Shown: one piece after another, positions 28,435 through 32,650 of the stretch
How positions within the stretch are numbered: position 1 is the first letter of the stretch
Layout of the letters: each line of letters begins with the position of its first letter
Assembly: GCA_902575395.1 (NCBI GenBank)
Contig: CACGRA010000008.1
Coordinates: 1 to 32,650 of the forward strand
Direction: 5' to 3'
Length of the DNA: 32,650 nt
Source of the DNA: an uncultured Fidelibacterota bacterium
GTDB lineage: Bacteria > Fidelibacterota > Marinisomatia > Marinisomatales > Marinisomataceae
Position numbers and translations under genes: made by a program
The notes under the pieces: model-generated
Told to the model about the DNA's origin: nothing
Seen by the model: only the letters and a program-made list of their open reading frames with translations
The model's database searches: none

Positions 28435-29090
28435 TATTATCAGTAAAAAATCTTAAAAAATCATATAATGATGGTGAAACAAAGCTGGAAGTTTTAAAAG
28501 ACATTTCTTTTGATTTAAAGAAAGGATCTATACTAACTATAAAAGGACCTTCTGGATCAGGGAAATCTACTCTTTTGAGCTTGTTAGGGACTTTAGATAC
28601 ACAGGATAGTGGTGATATTATCATTAATGATAAAAATTTAGACGAATATGATGATTTTTCAGAAATTCGCAATAATCATATTGGTTTTATTTTTCAATTT
28701 CATAATCTTATATCAGAATTAAATGTTACTGAAAATGTTTGTGTACCAGCATTTATATCAAATAAAGCAATTGATCATAATTTTTTGGATACGCTTTTTG
28801 AGTATTTTCAACTAACCAATAAAGAAAATGCATTTCCATTAGATTTGTCTGGGGGAGAAAAACAAAGAGTGTCTGTCATGAGAGCTATAATTAATAAGCC
28901 ATCTATTATTATAGCAGATGAACCAACTGGAAATTTAGACGAAAAAAATGCTTTAAAATTGATTGATTTATTTAAAAAATTAAATAAAGATTTTGGATTA
29001 ACCTTTATAATCGCTACTCATGATAATAAAGTTTTTGACATTGGACATCAAAAGATGGAATTATCTGATGGAAAGCTTTTAAATCTTTAA
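28431..29090 (+). CDS. lolD: Lipoprotein-releasing ABC ATPase, LolD-like
   Basis: GPSGSGKSTLLSLLGTLD (Walker A), FIFQFHNLISELNVTENVCVP, LSGGEKQRVSVMRAIINKPSIIIADEPTGNLD. Confidence 0.9.
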   Translation: MILSVKNLKKSYNDGETKLEVLKDISFDLKKGSILTIKGPSGSGKSTLLSLLGTLDTQDSGDIIINDKNLDEYDDFSEIRNNHIGFIFQFHNLISELNVTENVCVPAFISNKAIDHNFLDTLFEYFQLTNKENAFPLDLSGGEKQRVSVMRAIINKPSIIIADEPTGNLDEKNALKLIDLFKKLNKDFGLTFIIATHDNKVFDIGHQKMELSDGKLLNL

Positions 29091-29112
29091 AATATATCAG
29101 TTTAAGCCATAT

Positions 29113-29138
29113 TGTCATATTTATATATCAATATGACA
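29113..29138. repeat. 9-bp perfect inverted repeat (TGTCATATT-N8-AATATGACA) upstream of dnaK
   Basis: Arms 29113-29121 and 29130-29138, spacer TATATATC. A second overlapping dyad is CATATTG (29108-29114) / CAATATG (29129-29135). Confidence 0.7.
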
Positions 29139-29150
29139 TATATATACTAT

Positions 29151-29166
29151 TGGCATAGTCTTTGCA
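29151..29166 (+). promoter_or_regulatory. Candidate sigma54 (-24/-12) promoter for dnaK
   Basis: TGGCATAGTCTTTGCA against consensus TGGCAYR-N4-TTGCA: both core blocks and spacing match. Lies 36 nt upstream of the dnaK ATG. Confidence 0.55.
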
Positions 29167-29202
29167 ACAATAATATCAGAAAATAAATTTATAGGAGAAA
29201 TT

Positions 29203-31122
29203 ATGGGAAAAATTATTGGAATAGATTTAGGCACAACAAATTCTTGTGTTGCTGTAATGGAAGGTGGAGAGCCTACTGTTATCACAAGTCCTGAGGGAGG
29301 AAGAACAACTCCTTCCGTTGTTGCATTTACAGAAAAAGGTGATCGTCTAGTTGGAGAGCCTGCAAAACGACAATCAGTGACCAATCCAATTAATACAATT
29401 TATTCAATCAAAAGATTTATTGGCAGAACTGCTGCTGAGATTAAAGAAGATACAAAAGAAGTTCCTTATGATATATCTGCAAAAGGGAAAAAAGTAATTA
29501 TTAAAGCCAACGATAAAGAATATCAACCACAAGAGATAAGTGCGATGGTGTTACAAAAAATGAAACAAATGGCTGAACAACATTTAGGATCAGATGTAAC
29601 TGATGCTGTTATTACAGTCCCTGCTTATTTTAATGATTCTCAAAGAAAAGCTACTAAAGATGCTGGTAAAATTGCTGGCTTAAATGTTAAAAGAATTATT
29701 AATGAACCTACAGCTGCATCATTAGCCTATGGTTTAGATAAAAAGAAAGATGAGAAAGTAGCTGTATTTGATTTAGGTGGTGGTACATTTGATATTTCTA
29801 TATTAGACATAGTCAATGATGAAGGTCAATCAATTGAGGTTAATGCTAGTAATGGGGATGGCAGATTAGGTGGAGATGATTTTGATCAAAAGATTGTTGA
29901 TTGGTTAGCTAATGATTTTAAAGAAAAAGAGGGTATTGATTTACGTGAAGACCCAATGGCGTTGCAGCGCTTAAAGGATGCTGCAGAAAATGCTAAAAAA
30001 GAACTTTCTTCTTCAACAAGAACTGAAATTAATTTACCATTTATTACTGCTGACTCTTCTGGGCCTAAACATTTAAATACAAGTCTAACTAGAGCAAATT
30101 TTGAAAAATTAGTTTCTGATCTTGTTGAAAGAGTTGTTGGTCCATGTAAACAAGCGTTAAAAGATTCAAAATTAACTGCAAAAGATATAGATGAAGTCAT
30201 TCTTGTTGGTGGATCAACAAGAATCCCTTGCATTCAAGAAAAGGTAAAGGAAATTTTTGGAAAAAGTCCTAACCAGAGCGTTAATCCTGATGAAGTAGTT
30301 GCTCTTGGAGCTGCAATACAAGCAGGTGTTCTTGCTGGCGATGTAGATGATGTATTGTTACTTGATGTAACTCCTTTAACATTAGGTATTGAAACGCTTG
30401 GTGGAGTTTCTACGCCATTGATTGAGAAAAACTCTACAATTCCGACGCAAAAATCTCAAATTTTTAGTACGGCAGCAGACAACCAACCAGCTGTAGAGAT
30501 TATTGTTGTTCAAGGTGAAAGACAGATGGCAGTTGACAATAAAACTATTGGCCGTTTTCATTTAGATGGTATACCTCCTGCTCCAAGAGGAGTTCCTCAA
30601 ATTGAAGTTTCTTTTGATATTGATGCTGATGGTATCCTTAATGTAAAAGCTGTAGACAAAGCTTCTGGAAAAGAACAGAGCATCCGCATTGAAGCGTCAA
30701 GTGGTCTTTCTGATGAAGAAATTGAAAAGATGGTTAATGATGCAAAAAAACACGAATCAGAAGACAAAGAAAAGAAGGAACAGATTGACACAAAGAATCA
30801 AGCAGAGCAATTAATTTATCAAACAGAAAAACAGATGAAAGATTTAGATGATAAATTAACTGATGATGATAAAAAAGATTTGAACGAAGCGTTAGATAAA
30901 CTAAAAGAAGCAAACAAATCAACTAACGTTGAAGATATTAAATCAGCAATTGAGAATCTTAATTCTGTTTGGAATACGAAAGCTTCAAGCATGTATCAAT
31001 CATCTAAAGATTCACCTGAACCAGATGGAACACCAAGTGCTAACAAACCAAAAGGTGATAGCAAACCAAAAGATGATAAAAAAATCGAAGATGCTGATTT
31101 TGAAGTAGTAGAAGAAGATTAG
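29203..31122 (+). CDS. dnaK: Molecular chaperone DnaK (Hsp70)
   Basis: [100 protein letters not shown], acidic C-terminus [17 protein letters not shown] at 29193-29197. Confidence 0.98.
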   Translation: MGKIIGIDLGTTNSCVAVMEGGEPTVITSPEGGRTTPSVVAFTEKGDRLVGEPAKRQSVTNPINTIYSIKRFIGRTAAEIKEDTKEVPYDISAKGKKVIIKANDKEYQPQEISAMVLQKMKQMAEQHLGSDVTDAVITVPAYFNDSQRKATKDAGKIAGLNVKRIINEPTAASLAYGLDKKKDEKVAVFDLGGGTFDISILDIVNDEGQSIEVNASNGDGRLGGDDFDQKIVDWLANDFKEKEGIDLREDPMALQRLKDAAENAKKELSSSTRTEINLPFITADSSGPKHLNTSLTRANFEKLVSDLVERVVGPCKQALKDSKLTAKDIDEVILVGGSTRIPCIQEKVKEIFGKSPNQSVNPDEVVALGAAIQAGVLAGDVDDVLLLDVTPLTLGIETLGGVSTPLIEKNSTIPTQKSQIFSTAADNQPAVEIIVVQGERQMAVDNKTIGRFHLDGIPPAPRGVPQIEVSFDIDADGILNVKAVDKASGKEQSIRIEASSGLSDEEIEKMVNDAKKHESEDKEKKEQIDTKNQAEQLIYQTEKQMKDLDDKLTDDDKKDLNEALDKLKEANKSTNVEDIKSAIENLNSVWNTKASSMYQSSKDSPEPDGTPSANKPKGDSKPKDDKKIEDADFEVVEED

Positions 31123-31160
31123 ATTTTTTATTTAGATATTAATTGTTAGTTTTTGATGCA

Positions 31161-32564
31161 ATGAGTATCTATAAAAGTATCCTAAAGATTTTCTATGCTT
31201 TATTTATATTATTTTTACTCTTATTTATTATAGCAGCAGGAATTGTTTATCAGCAACTTTCTTCTGGTGTAGAATATACATTTGATGGAGCTCTCAATGA
31301 TCGAGAGATTACTGAAGATTACTTTGTTACCGTATATGACCCTTCTTTTTATCTAGGCCTTGAAAAGGATGGTAAAATTTCATTAAATGTAGAAACATCT
31401 AGTGGAAAATTTTATTATAAATCAGATAGCCTATCAACAAATATACTTTCAATTGAAAGAGCAAATATACAATCTGCAATATCGATTAAAGATATATTTT
31501 ACCTCGCTTCCAAGTTAATAAGAGATGAAGAAATCGATAAAAGAATTATTGATGAAGTTTATATTGATATTAAGCGTCCAATAGCAAATCTTCAGTCTAT
31601 TCAATATATTAATGATTCGTTTCTAGAAGATATTGATACCAAAAAGGAAGATTTACCAATGGGTAATCTTGCTAGAAAGTATTTGCCAAAAATATTTATT
31701 CAAACAGCTAGCGAAAGTAGTGGAACTGTTGTTGATGGTACTTGTACATATTATTTAGGTTCAGATATAGTTGATTGTCCAATTATCTTTGAGTTCACTG
31801 GGAATGCTTACTTTAATCCTTCTAATAAATTTTCACTCGATTCTTTCAAATTACACTTGTTATCAGAAAGAGATTTTAATGCTAGTTATATAGGAGCGTT
31901 GTTTGAAGATGTTGATTCAATAGGTTATACTAAAGATAGTGATCTGAGAGATAATGTTATTAAAACTAGATATAATAGAAGAAAAGCTGAAATAGAAGAA
32001 GAACCTGAAAAGATAGAACAGTTAAATAAAGAATTAGAAAGTATGAAAATGGAAATAAAAGAGAGTTCTTCTCTTGACTTAGTATATGAAAAACAAAGAG
32101 GTGATCTTCCTCTATTAAATGGTATTGTAGATGTCAAAAATAGCAAAATGAACCTTAAAACATTTCCTGCTGACTTGAAACCAGAACCAATTAGAAATTT
32201 GGGTTTGCAACTTAAAGTCAAAGATAATATAGGATCTATTAACCTTGATGGTCTAGTTACTAATCCTAAAGTAAGATTAAAATTCCAGAAAGAACTTAAT
32301 TTGCAAATTACAGGCCAAATAGATTTCACTAAAATTCTGGAACCAGAATTAGATTTATACGTAAATGGTAGTGATATATATTTTGCTTTGCTTGATAATA
32401 CTAATTTGAATGGTATTGCAGATTTATTCGTGACAATTAAAGGACAAAATGTATTAGATTTAAATGGAAAAGTTGATATCAAGAAAAGTAATGGATTTTT
32501 GACCCCATTAAAAGATAGTACTTTTGATTTAAAACATAATTTGACTAAGGAAAAGAATGGATAA
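31161..32564 (+). CDS. Membrane-anchored envelope protein, AsmA/TamB-like C-terminal region (uncertain)
   Basis: N-terminal TM (ILKIFYALFILFLLLFIIAAGIVY), a Glu/Lys-rich coiled-coil-like stretch, then repetitive beta segments (IRNLGLQLKVKDNIGSINLDGLVTNPKVRLKFQKELNLQITGQIDF). ATG 31161 preferred over TTG 31143. Confidence 0.45.
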   Translation: MSIYKSILKIFYALFILFLLLFIIAAGIVYQQLSSGVEYTFDGALNDREITEDYFVTVYDPSFYLGLEKDGKISLNVETSSGKFYYKSDSLSTNILSIERANIQSAISIKDIFYLASKLIRDEEIDKRIIDEVYIDIKRPIANLQSIQYINDSFLEDIDTKKEDLPMGNLARKYLPKIFIQTASESSGTVVDGTCTYYLGSDIVDCPIIFEFTGNAYFNPSNKFSLDSFKLHLLSERDFNASYIGALFEDVDSIGYTKDSDLRDNVIKTRYNRRKAEIEEEPEKIEQLNKELESMKMEIKESSSLDLVYEKQRGDLPLLNGIVDVKNSKMNLKTFPADLKPEPIRNLGLQLKVKDNIGSINLDGLVTNPKVRLKFQKELNLQITGQIDFTKILEPELDLYVNGSDIYFALLDNTNLNGIADLFVTIKGQNVLDLNGKVDIKKSNGFLTPLKDSTFDLKHNLTKEKNG

Positions 32565-32650
32565 AGCCTCGTTAAACTTATTGAATAAAAAAATAGAGAA
32601 AAATTCAGGATTTATTCTGGATCTCAAAGAAAATATAGGTAAAGTTATTG
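32557..32650 (+). CDS. 5' end of a probable MoxR-family AAA+ ATPase (truncated by window)
   Basis: ATG overlaps the upstream stop. MDKASLNLLNKKIEKNSGFILDLKENIGKVI... resembles the MoxR N-terminus (…LREEIGKVIVGQ…). Walker A is not in the window. Confidence 0.45.
   Translation, partial: MDKASLNLLNKKIEKNSGFILDLKENIGKVI

Noticed and set aside
29113-29138. Interpretation of the dyad as a rho-independent terminator of lolD
   Set aside because: The stem is AT-rich and not followed by a T-tract (followed by TATATATAC). A regulatory operator is more likely, though not proven.
29113-29138. CIRCE/HrcA operator
   Set aside because: The sequence does not resemble TTAGCACTC-N9-GAGTGCTAA.
29886-30233. 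115-aa minus-strand ORF inside dnaK
   Set aside because: Antisense shadow of dnaK. Other minus ORFs inside dxs, ccmC, ftsH, lysS and lolE-like genes were rejected for the same reason.
31925-32482. 185-aa minus-strand ORF opposite the envelope protein
   Set aside because: Low-complexity Ser/Leu/Phe-rich translation with no recognisable motif. Fully antisense to a better-supported + strand ORF; expected by chance in AT-rich coding DNA.
1-32650. CRISPR arrays, tRNA/rRNA genes, transposases, phage or defence systems
   Set aside because: No regularly spaced repeats, no tRNA-like or rRNA segments in the few intergenic gaps, and no mobile-element or defence motifs among the translations.

Overview
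AT-rich, densely packed bacterial window. About 29 long CDSs lie on the + strand, many with overlapping stop/start codons, and one small gene is on the - strand. In order: tail of nqrF, apbE, a convergent nqrM-like small ORF (-), nhaD, PduO-type cobalamin adenosyltransferase, frameshifted DHH/NrnA-type phosphoesterase, ispH, pdxS, pdxT, dxs, B12-domain-less acyl-CoA mutase large subunit, a cytochrome c maturation cluster (ccmE-ccmF-29 aa ORF-ccmA-ccmB-ccmC-ccmD), archaeal-type (type II) GAPDH homolog, MBL-fold hydrolase, tilS, ftsH, folP, cdaA, a flavin split-barrel/UbiA fusion, prfB with an intact programmed +1 frameshift, lysS, two LolC/E-like permeases plus a LolD-like ATPase, dnaK behind a sigma54-like promoter and a dyad, an AsmA/TamB-like envelope protein, and the start of a probable MoxR ATPase. 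Three small ORFs (nqrM-like, 29 aa ccm ORF, ccmD-like) and the prfB 5' segment are missing from the ORF track and were recovered by reading the sequence. No rRNA, tRNA, CRISPR or mobile element was recognised. Most of the window is core metabolism. The best candidates for novelty are the type II GAPDH homolog in a bacterial operon, the split-barrel/UbiA fusion, the CxxxY-type Ccm system with an unusual CcmC WWD motif, and the dnaK promoter architecture. The lineage looks like a marine, streamlined Gram-negative bacterium (FCB/Marinimicrobia-like), but that is only an inference.
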